Positions 54,670 through 63,122 are shown, numbered from the stretch's first letter. The stretch is DNA of 64,000 nucleotides from Gp6-AA40 sp963818645 (GCA_963818645.1 CAWFTF010000016.1:1-64000), one strand, 5' to 3'. The notes: a model not told the origin generated them from the letters alone. Numbers and translations: made by a program.

Positions 54670-55137
54670 ATGAGACGATTTATCACATCGTTCGCATTGG
54701 CTCTTAGCTGCTCGGCGCTGGTGACCAATGCGCAAGAGACGACGACGAAGACGGAAACAAAAACCTCGGGCAACTCACCCCAGGTGATCACCTATACCGG
54801 ATGTGTGCAGACGGGGACTCAGGCGAAGACCTACGTGCTCGATAAGGTGGTGCCTGTAACGAGGACCACCACGACCGAAACGCCGACCTCGAGCACAACG
54901 ACCTCGAGCACGAGCTACGTTCTGGTCCCGGGTGAGTCAGTGACGGTGCAGGAGCACGTCGGCCAGAAGGTCGAGGTGACCGGCACGTTGATTCCCGGTG
55001 GCGACAGCCGCACGGAGACCACCACGAGGACAGAGCGCGAGGACGGGGAGGACAGCAAGACTCGCTCGCGCACCGAGACCAAGAACGCAATGCCGGAATT
55101 CCGTGTGACGTCGATCAAGACCATCGGTCAGTGCTAA
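54670..55137 (+). CDS. secreted Thr-rich protein of unknown function
   Basis: 155 residues from ATG 54670, which has AGGAGG upstream; the longer frame back to 54544 has no signal. Signal peptide FITSFALALSCSALVTNAQE. The rest is rich in Thr, Glu and charged repeats (ETTTKTETKTSGN, TTTTETPTSSTTTSSTS) around a conserved core (ITYTGCVQTGTQAKTYVLDK; VTVQEHVGQKVEVTGTLI) that suggests a small OB-like fold. I have seen similar acidobacterial proteins but no assigned role. Confidence 0.75.
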   Translation: MRRFITSFALALSCSALVTNAQETTTKTETKTSGNSPQVITYTGCVQTGTQAKTYVLDKVVPVTRTTTTETPTSSTTTSSTSYVLVPGESVTVQEHVGQKVEVTGTLIPGGDSRTETTTRTEREDGEDSKTRSRTETKNAMPEFRVTSIKTIGQC

Positions 55138-55164
55138 CCGCGCCTCTGCGATGCGGCAGCTGAC

Positions 55165-55251
55165 ATGCGGCTCTCAGACATGAGAGGCTCAATCATCGGA
55201 CTGGCGGTGACGCTCGTCATGGTCACCGCCAGCCCGATCTCTCGAGCTTGA
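55165..55251 (+). CDS. orphan signal-peptide mini-ORF
   Basis: 28 codons: MRLSDMRGSIIGLAVTLVMV then TASPISRA and a stop. It reads as a complete export signal with nothing after it. It follows the Thr-rich gene by 27 bases. It may be the remains of a second secreted gene, or a chance ORF. Confidence 0.3.
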   Translation: MRLSDMRGSIIGLAVTLVMVTASPISRA

Positions 55252-55299
55252 TCCGAACGATTGCGACCGACTCACCACACCACCAACCACTAACCACCA

Positions 55300-56491
55300 T
55301 CAAATCAGATGCGTGATGTTCGGCTCCACGCCGAGCAGCGCCTTGCCGTAGACCTCGAGGTTCACTTGCCACTCGGTGATCGCGTGATGACTCGCGGTGT
55401 GCACATCGCGCCACAGGCGCTGCAGACGATTGGCGTCGGCGAGACTCGACGTTCCGTGCGCGGCGACGAGCACTTCCACCGCTTCGCGGCAGTACTTCGC
55501 GACGAGGGCCGTATCGATCCGGACTCTCGCTCGCTCGGTGAGATCCATGTGGCGAGCCCTGCTCGGACGCGCGATCGAGATCGTCCGCCGCTCGCTGCGC
55601 GTGGAGCACGGCTGTGTCGATCTTCATCGCCGCGTCGGCCACCTGCATCTGAAAGCCTGCCGACTCCACCTGTGTCGCGAAGTTGGTGTGCGTGATGCCG
55701 CGCGTGGGCGACTTCCCCACCACGTGTTCGAGCGCCGCACGCGCCACTCCAATCTGTGAGCCCGCGAGAATCAGCACCGTCACCGGCACCAGATCGACGC
55801 GATATACGACTTCGTGCTTGAACTCTGTTCGGTAGCTGCCCGCGAACGCCTGCGGATACGGCAGGAACCGGTGCTCGGGCACGAAGACATCCTTCGCCAC
55901 GATCGTGTTGCTGCCGGTGCCCTTCATGCCCACCATGAACCACGTGTCTTCGATTGTCAGCTGACTCATGGGCATCAGCGAGAGACCGAAGTTCGCCATC
56001 TCGCCGCGCTCGTCTTTCATGTGGATGCCGCACGCACCCCACTGGGCATGCAGCGACCCCGAGGCCCAGGGCCATCGCCCGGTGACACGCCAGCCACCAT
56101 CGACGGGAACCGCCGTGCCGTTCGGCGCCAGCGATCCAGCGACCCACGCATCGGGATCGGACTCCCAGATGTCACGCTGCGCGCGCTCGGGGAAGAGCGC
56201 CGCCAGCCACGCACAGACGTTGATCAGGCTCGCCACCCATGCCGTCGAGCCGCAGCCGCGACCGAGCTCGCTCATCACGTCGATGTAGGTACGAACGGAG
56301 GTCTGATAGCCGCCGAAACGCTTCGGCACCATCAGCGCGCACAGGCCGGTCTCTTTCAGTGCCTGAACGACTTCGTCAGGCAGCCGTCGTTGTGCGTCGG
56401 TCCTGTCAGCGTTTCGCTCGAGCAGCGGTCGAAGCGATGTCGCGCGCGCCATGAGCGTGGCGGCGTCTGGCACATCGGACGTCGTGGTCAC
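55300..56491 (-). pseudogene. acyl-CoA-dehydrogenase-fold flavin monooxygenase, one frameshift
   Basis: GTG start at 56491 with AGGAGG upstream; the reading frame reaching 56761 is not part of it. Core: LPDEVVQALKETGLCALMVP, RFGGYQTSVRTYIDVMSELG, GCGSTAWVASLINVCAWLAA, WRVTGRWPWASGSLHAQWGA and GMKGTGSNTIVAKDVFVPEH are typical of group D flavin monooxygenases (HpaB/HsaA-like, which use reduced flavin). Near 55565 one extra base moves the frame to MDLTERARVRIDTALVAKYC, which completes the C-terminal helices (NRLQRLWRDVHTASHHA, then ITEWQVNLEVYGKALLG). Corrected length about 396 residues. Substrate unknown, flavin reductase not in the window. Confidence 0.75.
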
Positions 56492-56526
56492 GAGGCCTCC
56501 TTGCGGGGTGATTGTCAGCCAGAACC

Positions 56527-56573
56527 GGCGGGTCCGCCTTCGACTCCGCTCGGGCCAGGGAAGACCCGCCACG
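56527..56573 (-). repeat. long GCGGGTC/GACCCGC element, copy 2
   Basis: Arms GGCGGGTC and GACCCGCC enclose CGCCTTCGACTCCGCTCGG followed by GCCAGGGAA, matching copy 1 at 32913 in arms and middle. On the minus strand it begins GTAG with the stop codon of the upstream secreted gene. Confidence 0.6.
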
Positions 56574-56574
56574 T

Positions 56575-57771
56575 CTACCGCGCAGTCCCGCCGAACTCGC
56601 GGATCTCTTCGCGCCCTTCGACAGCCTGACCGGTGTAGACCTCCATCCCCATCGTTCGGGGTGGAACTGGCAATCCCTTCGCCTTCGCCTCGGCCACCTT
56701 GCGGTCGTATTCGCGCTCGGCACTGAGCGCGTACTTCACAGCGCCATTGCCCTCGTGGCACGAGTACTCATACATCTCGTAACCGGGCTGCGACGTGATC
56801 GTGAGACGCAGGGTGAACGGCGCGGCATACGTCACCGGGTCCTCGACACGAATGCGGTAGTCGATCATCTCGGGATCGATGCGCGTGAGCCACTCGGTCA
56901 TCTTCATTCGATCGCTGTGCCGCGTGCCGTTGCCGTTGGGACCGATGCTCGTGCGATCGGTGAAATGGCTCGTCTCGATCACCAGAGTGTCGCCCTCGAA
57001 GTGACCGCGCGAGCTGCCCATGTACTGCTTGATCGCCGGTCCCACCTCGGCGCGTGACGCTGAGCTCGTCGTCCCTCGACCTTGCTCGGGACGACCCTGA
57101 GGCTCTCGAGGGGTCGAAGGGTCGATCGGGATGATGCGCGTGTCGTGCACCATCTCATAGCTCAGGACCACTTCGTTCGGAGTCTGAAGAATCCGCACGC
57201 CGTTGCCGTACAGCACCGGCAGGATCGATCCGACGATGCCGCGCGTGACGCAGCGGTCGTACAACGTGAAATCCTCGAACTCGTTGAACGGGCCGGGCCC
57301 GAATGTTCCGCCATCGCGGTTGGCAGCACGCGCGCGGCCGGCTGCCGTCATGGCCGGCATCTGTCCGTTCGGCGGATCGACGACGAACGACGTGTACCCG
57401 AACGTCCGCACGCCGAACTCATTGCGAAGAATCGTTTCCTGATTGACCGCGCGATCTCGCGACCCCTCATCACCGGAGGCGCGGCGCGCGAACTCCTCGG
57501 GCGTCAGCAACTCTCGCGTGCCGTACTGCGGCGCGCGGCTCATCTGAACGCTGCGCATGTCGTCGCTCGTCCAGACGCCTTCGAGGTTGGGATGTCCCCA
57601 CGCGGTCTTCGGCGCTTTCCAGTTCGGATCCTTCGCCTTCGCCGCCGTCGTCTCGGCAGCAATCGCACGCAACGCGGTCGGCGTCTTGCTGCCGAAGCCT
57701 TGTGCCGCCACCATCGTTCCCGCGAGCACGACGAGTGCTCCCCCGACCGCCCACGATCTCCGCATGCTCAT
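56575..57771 (-). CDS. secreted protein of unknown function with an in-frame repeat insert
   Basis: 398 residues with signal peptide (VGGALVVLAGTMVAAQ). This is a common acidobacterial secreted protein: HPNLEGVWTSDDMRSVQMSR, LYGNGVRILQTPNEVVLSYE, GPAIKQYMGSSRGHFEGDTL, VIETSHFTDRTSIG. Between RIIPID and GPAIKQYMG, where homologues as I recall have only a short loop, it has PSTPREPQGRPEQGRGTTSS, coded by a CCCTTCGACC...GGTCGAGGG-type palindromic repeat (57071-57121). The insert keeps the frame. Role unknown. It ends at a repeat element whose GTAG holds the stop. Confidence 0.78.
   Translation of the reverse strand: MSMRRSWAVGGALVVLAGTMVAAQGFGSKTPTALRAIAAETTAAKAKDPNWKAPKTAWGHPNLEGVWTSDDMRSVQMSRAPQYGTRELLTPEEFARRASGDEGSRDRAVNQETILRNEFGVRTFGYTSFVVDPPNGQMPAMTAAGRARAANRDGGTFGPGPFNEFEDFTLYDRCVTRGIVGSILPVLYGNGVRILQTPNEVVLSYEMVHDTRIIPIDPSTPREPQGRPEQGRGTTSSASRAEVGPAIKQYMGSSRGHFEGDTLVIETSHFTDRTSIGPNGNGTRHSDRMKMTEWLTRIDPEMIDYRIRVEDPVTYAAPFTLRLTITSQPGYEMYEYSCHEGNGAVKYALSAEREYDRKVAEAKAKGLPVPPRTMGMEVYTGQAVEGREEIREFGGTAR
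57071..57121 (-). repeat. CCCTTCGACC-type palindromic repeat inside a gene
   Basis: On the minus strand CCCTTCGACC, CTCGAGAGCCTCAGGG, CCCGAGCAAGGTCGAGGG: several nested inverse pieces. It resembles REP-type elements with CCCTTCGAC...CAGGG ends. Intergenic relatives of its core (CTTCGAC...CAGG) lie in the long elements at 32913 and 56527. Confidence 0.5.
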
Positions 57772-57823
57772 CTCTGCTCCATTCCTCTAAGCCACAACCT
57801 GCGATCTTCTCACGTTCGATTCT

Positions 57824-58704
57824 TTACTGGACGAGGCGGGAACCGGTGACGAACCGACGGTAATTGGTGAACGTCTGCGTGATGCGTGTTCTCGGGCTGC
57901 CCGAGTTTCTGACGATCGTAGGTGGTTTCGATGCTGCTGGGCAGGACGAGAATCTTCGTCCGGGTCGGTGAAGGACACACGACGATATCTGATCGTGCTG
58001 TCGGCGCGTTCGATGGTCATGTAGGTCGGGCCGCCGGGCCGCTGCTGCTTGCGCGGCACCGTGATGTCGACCAGCCCGATGATCCCTTCGTCGAGCCGAA
58101 GGATTTCCGATGTCTCAGGGTCGGCCCATATGCGGCCGCGCGCGCGCCCGGGAAGGTCGATGCTGACACACTCCTCTTTCCACTCGACCTTCGGTTCCTC
58201 AGGCTTGACCGATCGATAGTCGATCATCACCGCATCCCGCGCGCCGACGCGACCCAGACCGGCAACCGTGAAAATGAACTTCTCGCGACGCTCAGGAAGG
58301 AGAAAGGCCAGCGGTTCCGGTGAGGTGCTCCGAGGGTCGAGACACTCGGGCTCCTGATTCGGCTTGGGTGGCCGGCCGTTAACGGCGACGAGATGTCTCG
58401 TGACCTTCGCGGGACTGTCGTCGGCAGACGCATCGGGATCCCATTCGACCCGTAATTCGTATGTGAGCCGGCGCGCGAATCCGTCCTGCCTCAGATCGAG
58501 CGCGAGCGGCTGAATAGCGACATTTTCGTCGACGATGATGCTCTGCGCGCGCGCGTAATACCGCTCGACGTAATCACCGACCCGTGCCACAGACGTATCA
58601 GCGGTGATGGACTGCCCGAGGACGCCGTTGGCCGACACTGAGACCACGATCGCCAGGACGGCAAACTGCGCTCCCCGAGCCCTGAACCGAGCAGCGGACG
58701 TCAA
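57824..58704 (-). pseudogene. secreted acidobacterial protein, two frameshifts near the end
   Basis: TTG start at 58704; signal peptide (AVLAIVVSVSANGVLGQ). Good family sequence follows: DYVERYYARAQSIIVDENVA, REKFIFTVAGLGRVGARDAV, RIWADPETSEILRLDEGIIG. At DPDEDS the frame shifts (one extra T) to LVLPSSIETTYDRQKLGQPE, and again near a lost GC pair to TQTFTNYRRFVTGSRLVQ, ending at 57824. Corrected length about 293 residues. Function unknown. Without repair the predicted C-terminus is a random Arg/Ser tail. Confidence 0.7.
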
Positions 58705-58769
58705 CAGAGTGTGCTAACTTTACCCGCCTTTAATCGAACGGAACACCAGAACCAATCTGAACCATGGCA

Positions 58770-58870
58770 GGGATCCGAGATCCGGAGTCTCGGACTCGAA
58801 GAACTCAGGCCACAACCGAAAAGAGGAGACCGGCTCGCGGGTCGCAGATCCCGAGTCCCGAGTCCCGGGA
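58770..58870. repeat. heptad-repeat hairpin, locus 5 (CCCGAGT/GATCCGA units)
   Basis: Left arm 58770-58800: GATCCGA, GATCCGG, AGTCTCG, GACTCGA. Right arm about 58840-58870: GGTCGCA, GATCCCG, AGTCCCG, AGTCCCG, GG. It is the 5' leader of the lectin-like gene, and its last bases run directly into that gene's GGAGG. Confidence 0.65.
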
Positions 58871-58880
58871 GGAAATCCAG

Positions 58881-59594
58881 ATGCGAAGGATGCGACATGT
58901 TCTTGCGGCGACTGCATTTGCCGCACTTGGAACGCTGGTGGCGTTTGCCCAGGCGCCGCAGCAGCCGGCCGGCGGCGGCCGCGGTGGTGCTCCGGCGGGC
59001 CCGGCGTCGTTCTTCATCACGAGTGTCGGTAAGGGCGATGGCGCCAACTACGGCGGTATTGCCGGAGCCGATGCCTACTGCGCGCAGATGGCTCAGGGTG
59101 GTGGACTGGCCACGCCGCCAGGACGGACCTGGCGCGCGTACCTGAGCCAACCAGCCTCTGGTGGTCAGCCGGCCGTGAATGCGCGGGACCGCATCGGTGC
59201 GGGTCCGTGGTTCAACGCGCGTGGTCAGCTCATTGCGAACAACGTTGCCGATCTCCATGGAGACGTGCAGCGCGATCGCAACAGCATCAACAAGACGTTC
59301 GCGCTGACGGAAAAGAGCACGGTCGTCAACGGCGTGGGTGACATGCCGAACCAGCACGACATCCTCACCGGTTCGGATTCAACCGGACGCGCCGTCGCGG
59401 GCGACATGGACACGACCTGCACCAACTACACGAGCAACGGTGATGGTAAGGGCAGCGTGATGCTCGGACACTCCGACCGCACGGGCGGTGGCAACTCGTC
59501 GTGGAACTCCGCGCACGGATCGCGTGGCTGCAGCCAGCCGAATCTGGTGGCTACGGGTGGTGCGGGGCTGCTGTACTGCTTCGCGGCGAACTAA
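58881..59594 (+). CDS. secreted lectin-like protein (endostatin/DUF1554-like fold)
   Basis: 237 residues. Signal peptide MRRMRHVLAATAFAALGTLV; Gly-rich linker; then FFITSVGKGDGANYGGIAGA, DAYCAQMAQGGG, TWRAYLSQPASGG, RIGAGPWFNARGQLIANNVA, GGGNSSWNSAHGSRGCSQPN, TGGAGLLYCFAAN. The paired Cys and G-x-W pattern match C-type-lectin-fold proteins such as the Leptospira LenA/DUF1554 group. Exposed at the cell surface or periplasm; a ligand is not predictable. ATG at 58881 has GGAGG 8 bases upstream, adjoining heptad locus 5. Confidence 0.75.
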   Translation: MRRMRHVLAATAFAALGTLVAFAQAPQQPAGGGRGGAPAGPASFFITSVGKGDGANYGGIAGADAYCAQMAQGGGLATPPGRTWRAYLSQPASGGQPAVNARDRIGAGPWFNARGQLIANNVADLHGDVQRDRNSINKTFALTEKSTVVNGVGDMPNQHDILTGSDSTGRAVAGDMDTTCTNYTSNGDGKGSVMLGHSDRTGGGNSSWNSAHGSRGCSQPNLVATGGAGLLYCFAAN

Positions 59595-59611
59595 CGGGAG
59601 AGCCTGAATTG

Positions 59612-59638
59612 ACCGGCGGGTCGAAGGCCCGCCGCTAC
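59612..59638 (-). repeat. short GTAGCG hairpin element, copy 2
   Basis: GGCGGG and CCCGCC form the stem around TCGAAGG on the plus strand; read on the minus strand it begins GTAGCGGCGGGCC and ends GACCCGCCGG. It follows the lectin-like stop by 18 bases and could terminate that gene. Confidence 0.55.
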
Positions 59639-59644
59639 AAAGAC

Positions 59645-59714
59645 GATCCAACTCCCAACTTCCAAGATCCAACTCCCAATCCGTTGGGAGTTGGCGCTTG
59701 GGAGTTGGGAGTTA
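59645..59714. repeat. heptad-repeat hairpin, locus 6 (CAACTCC unit)
   Basis: Left arm 59645-59682 steps by seven: CAACTCC, CAACTTC, CAAGATC, CAACTCC, CAATCC. Right arm 59683-59714: GGGAGTT, GGCGCTT, GGGAGTT, GGGAGTT. The arms are adjacent and form one long hairpin, between the lectin-like gene and the small basic protein gene. Confidence 0.75.
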
Positions 59715-59725
59715 GCCCAAGCCCC

Positions 59726-59932
59726 TTAACTCTCTTCGATCTGCCAGTCTGCGGGCGGCTGCGGCCCAAGCTTGATGTGGGCAATATCCGGATCGCCGTC
59801 CGCCTGGTCCGATCCCGTCGTCCCCTTCCGGTCTTTCGCGTCCTGACGACGTGCGGCTTTCTGCTGGCGCCGCTCGATGAGGGCTTTCTCTCGTTCGCGT
59901 TTTGCAGCGGTAGGTCTAGCGTTTCTGGCCAT
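59726..59932 (-). CDS. small basic coiled-coil protein
   Basis: 68 residues. MARNARPTAAKREREKALIE, RRQQKAARRQDAKDRKGTTG, then an acidic/neutral tail (DIAHIKLGPQPPADWQIEES). The strongly basic helix followed by a short tail recurs in small proteins of deltaproteobacteria and acidobacteria, with no known function; nucleic acid binding is possible. It is short, but the composition is not random. It abuts heptad locus 6. Confidence 0.6.
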   Translation of the reverse strand: MARNARPTAAKREREKALIERRQQKAARRQDAKDRKGTTGSDQADGDPDIAHIKLGPQPPADWQIEES

Positions 59933-60004
59933 GCGGCGTCTTCAGCATACACCACGGAGCCCCCATCGCGACAGTGTTAGCATGCGAGTTTCGGGTGAGA
60001 CACA

Positions 60005-62134
60005 TTGATCCTACTTCCTGAACGCATCAACCGCCTGGAGGCGCTTGCTCGCGATCTCTGGTGGAGTTGGACCCCGCCTGCGCGAAACGTGTTTCGGCAG
60101 CTCGACTATGCCCTCTGGCGCAGCACCGCGCACAATCCGGTTCGGATGCTGCAACTACTGACGCCCGACGTGCTCGAGCACGCAATGGCCCGCCCCGAGT
60201 GGCTCGCCAACTACGATGCCGCGGTCGCGCGCCTCGATGCGATGCGGGCATCGCACTTCACCTGGTGTCATCGCGAGCACGGCGATCTCGTCGGCAAGCA
60301 GATCGCGTACTTCTCGGCGGAGTTCGCGCTGCATCAATCGCTGCCGATCTATGCCGGCGGCCTCGGCGTGCTGGCGGGCGATCACTGCAAGGAAGCGAGC
60401 GACCTCGGCGTGCCGCTCATCGGCGTCGGCTTCATGTATCCGCAAGGCTATTTCCATCAGAGCCTGACGGCCGACGGATGGCAGCAGGAGGTTTACGAGA
60501 AGCTCAATTGGACCAGCGCCCCGGTTGAACCGGCGATCACACCGGACGGCAAGCCGTGCGTCACGGCGGTGCCGCTCGGGAATCGAACGGTTCTCGTCGC
60601 GGTCTGGCGTGTCCGCGTGGGACGCGTGGTGCTCTACCTGCTCGACACGGATCTCGAGGAAAACGCTCCGTGGGACCGCGATCTGTCAGCGCGTCTCTAC
60701 GGCGGCGATCGCGAGACGCGCGTGCAGCAGGAAATCATCCTCGGCGTCGGCGGTGTCCGCGTGCTGAAGGCGATGGGCTACACGCCCGCGGTCTACCACC
60801 TGAACGAAGGGCACGCCGCGTTCGTCGTCCTCCAGCGGATCCGCGATCTGTGCGAGGCCGGCGCGAGCTTCGAGAAAGCGCTCGACGAAGTTCGCCGCAC
60901 CACGGTCTTCACGACGCACACGCCGGTCGCGGCTGGTCACGATGCGTTTCCGTTTTCCCTGGTCGAAACGCATCTGGCAGGCGCGTGGGGCGACCTCGGC
61001 GGATACCGCGAACAGTTTCTCGCGCTCGGTCATCACGACAATGGCAGCGGCGCGATGTTCAATATGACCGCGCTCGCGATGCGGGCCAGCGGCGCCATCA
61101 ACGGCGTCAGCCGCCTGCACGGCGAGGTCACCAGGCAGATGTGGCAGACGATCTGGCCTGGTGTCCCCGGTGAGAAGCTGCCGATCCGGTCGATCACCAA
61201 CGGCGTGCACGTTTCGACGTGGGTATCGTCCGAGATCGGAGCACTGCTCGAGCGTCACCTCGGTCCCAACTGGCTCGACGCGCATGACGATCCCGCCGTG
61301 ATCGATCGCGTGATGGACATCCCGGACGACGAACTGTGGGCCGCGCGCCAGGCGCTGCGACTGTTCCTGTTCAACTTCATCCGCGAACGTGCGCGCTCAC
61401 GCTGGATGCATGAGCATGTGAGCGCAGCCAGGGTCGTTGCGGCCGCGACGTTGTTCGACCACAACACGCTCACGATCGGATTCGCCCGGCGATTCACCAG
61501 CTATAAGCGTCCCGAGCTGATTTTCTCGGATGCCGATCGCCTGGCGAAGATTCTGACCGCACCAGGTCGCGCCGTGCAGATCGTGTTTGCTGGCAAAGCG
61601 CATCCTGCCGACGATGTCGGCAAGCACCACCTGCAGCAGATTTTCCGGCGCGCGCTCGATCCGAAGTTCGGAGGCCGCATCGGATTCGTAGACGACTACG
61701 ACCTCCACGTCGCGCACTTCCTCGTGCAGGGATGCGACGTGTGGATGAACAACCCGCGCAAGCCCATGGAAGCGAGCGGCACGAGCGGGATGAAGGCGGC
61801 CATCAATGGCACGCCGCACATGTCGATCGGCGACGGCTGGTGGGCCGAGGGCTTCACCGGGGAGAACGGCTGGCTGATCGAAGGGCGCGCCGATCCGAAC
61901 GACCAGGGCGCGCAGGACTGGGCGGACGCGCAGGCACTGTACGCGCTGATCGAGGAACAGCTCGTGCCGACGTTCTACGAGCGTGACGCACATGGCATCC
62001 CGCACCGCTGGCTTCAGATCGTCAAGCAGTCGATCCGGACCGTACTGCCCGGCTTCAGCGCGCGCCGCATGGTCAAGGACTACGTGCGAGACATGTATCT
62101 GCCCGCGGTCCGGCGCGAAACGCTGACCCTTTAG
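60005..62134 (+). CDS. glgP: alpha-glucan (glycogen/maltodextrin) phosphorylase, short type
   Basis: 709 residues of GT35. It releases glucose-1-phosphate from alpha-1,4-glucans. TTG start at 60005 leads into MILLPERINRLEALARDLWW, which is the usual N-terminus of the short, non-allosteric form (TIGR02094-like). SLPIYAGGLGVLAGDHCKEA is the substrate-site loop, HLNEGHAAFV is in the core, and the PLP-binding lysine lies in EASGTSGMKAAINGTPHMSI. The regulatory N-terminal helices of eukaryotic and E. coli-type enzymes are absent. It is in a plus-strand run with two small genes downstream. Glycogen turnover in the cytosol. Confidence 0.93.
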   Translation: MILLPERINRLEALARDLWWSWTPPARNVFRQLDYALWRSTAHNPVRMLQLLTPDVLEHAMARPEWLANYDAAVARLDAMRASHFTWCHREHGDLVGKQIAYFSAEFALHQSLPIYAGGLGVLAGDHCKEASDLGVPLIGVGFMYPQGYFHQSLTADGWQQEVYEKLNWTSAPVEPAITPDGKPCVTAVPLGNRTVLVAVWRVRVGRVVLYLLDTDLEENAPWDRDLSARLYGGDRETRVQQEIILGVGGVRVLKAMGYTPAVYHLNEGHAAFVVLQRIRDLCEAGASFEKALDEVRRTTVFTTHTPVAAGHDAFPFSLVETHLAGAWGDLGGYREQFLALGHHDNGSGAMFNMTALAMRASGAINGVSRLHGEVTRQMWQTIWPGVPGEKLPIRSITNGVHVSTWVSSEIGALLERHLGPNWLDAHDDPAVIDRVMDIPDDELWAARQALRLFLFNFIRERARSRWMHEHVSAARVVAAATLFDHNTLTIGFARRFTSYKRPELIFSDADRLAKILTAPGRAVQIVFAGKAHPADDVGKHHLQQIFRRALDPKFGGRIGFVDDYDLHVAHFLVQGCDVWMNNPRKPMEASGTSGMKAAINGTPHMSIGDGWWAEGFTGENGWLIEGRADPNDQGAQDWADAQALYALIEEQLVPTFYERDAHGIPHRWLQIVKQSIRTVLPGFSARRMVKDYVRDMYLPAVRRETLTL

Positions 62135-62154
62135 CGACCAGATATAATCGAGAG

Positions 62155-62619
62155 ATGGCGCCGCGAAAATCGAACCTCGCCAAAACGAAGTGCGCGCTGT
62201 GCGAGGCGAAGGAAGTCTCCGAACCGCGCGGCGAAGAGCGCTACTGCAGGGACTGCTGGGAAAAGAAGATCGCCGTCGAGGAGATCGTCGCCCGCGAGTT
62301 CGCGCTCAAGCGCTATATCCGCGCGCACAGCGCCGAGAAGTACCTGATCTACCACTCGACCATCAAACGGCCCTGCGGCCAGATCCTCGTCGTCGACGAC
62401 GGGTACGATCTGTTCCTCTCCGTGATCCTCTACCCGAACTTCGGCTGGGACGAACCCGCGTATCACCTCGAAGGCGATCCCGAAGGGCGGGCCTTTGCCG
62501 AGATCCTCGTGGACGTCGTTGCCACCGAGGTCATCGAGCCGTGGGGTGGCGGAAAGTGGCACCTGGAAATCTTCCGAGCGCTCAATCCTGAGCCGGAAGA
62601 CTGGAACGGAGAGATGTAG
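62155..62619 (+). CDS. zinc-ribbon protein of unknown function
   Basis: 154 residues. An N-terminal zinc ribbon CALCEAKEVSEPRGEERYCRD-type arrangement (C-x2-C about 18 residues before C-x2-C), a helix (KKIAVEEIVAREFALKRYIR), and a C-terminal alpha/beta domain (GQILVVDDGYDLFLSVILYP; RAFAEILVDVVATEVIEPWG). No family recognised. It begins 20 bases after glgP and is probably co-transcribed with it. Confidence 0.75.
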   Translation: MAPRKSNLAKTKCALCEAKEVSEPRGEERYCRDCWEKKIAVEEIVAREFALKRYIRAHSAEKYLIYHSTIKRPCGQILVVDDGYDLFLSVILYPNFGWDEPAYHLEGDPEGRAFAEILVDVVATEVIEPWGGGKWHLEIFRALNPEPEDWNGEM

Positions 62620-62650
62620 CTATAATGCCCGGGTTTAGTGGAGGTCAACC

Positions 62651-63121
62651 ATGAACCGCTCTGGACGTATTCTCCTGTTACTCGCCGGCGTTACGCTCGT
62701 ATCGGCGATCGCCTCGGCTGAGCAAGCCAAGCCAGCGGTCCCTCCTCCCGCCTCGACGACGCAGAAGCCCAACGACGAGGGAGCGCCGAAGAAGCTGGTG
62801 CCGCCCGTCCGTGGCGAGGCCACGATCGGCTATCTGAAGCCCGTCACGAAGCAAGACAAGAACATGATCATCACGACGATCAAGATCAAGAACTTGTCGA
62901 ACGGCGCGATTGCCGGACTGAAGGTCGACGAGTTCTGGTACGACAAGGACGGGAATCCGGTCACCGGCTCTCAGCCCTTCCGGTGGCGCAAGCCCCTGCA
63001 GCCTGGCGAGGTGATCGACGTCGTCCTGCAGGTTCCACGAAATCCGGCGATGAACCGGAATCAGTACAAGTTCGAGCACGCCAACGGCACGATCAAGGCG
63101 ACGCTTCTGCCAAAGCTCTAG
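62651..63121 (+). CDS. secreted FxLYD-like protein of unknown function
   Basis: 156 residues with a signal peptide (GRILLLLAGVTLVSAIASAE). A Pro-rich linker leads to a beta-sandwich-like domain: ATIGYLKPVTKQDKNMIITT, IKIKNLSNGAIAGLKVDEFW, RWRKPLQPGEVIDVVLQVPR, which resembles FxLYD/NEAT-like extracellular domains. Strong ribosome site (GGAGG). Function unknown; its position after glgP is probably incidental. Confidence 0.75.
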   Translation: MNRSGRILLLLAGVTLVSAIASAEQAKPAVPPPASTTQKPNDEGAPKKLVPPVRGEATIGYLKPVTKQDKNMIITTIKIKNLSNGAIAGLKVDEFWYDKDGNPVTGSQPFRWRKPLQPGEVIDVVLQVPRNPAMNRNQYKFEHANGTIKATLLPKL

Positions 63122-63122
63122 A

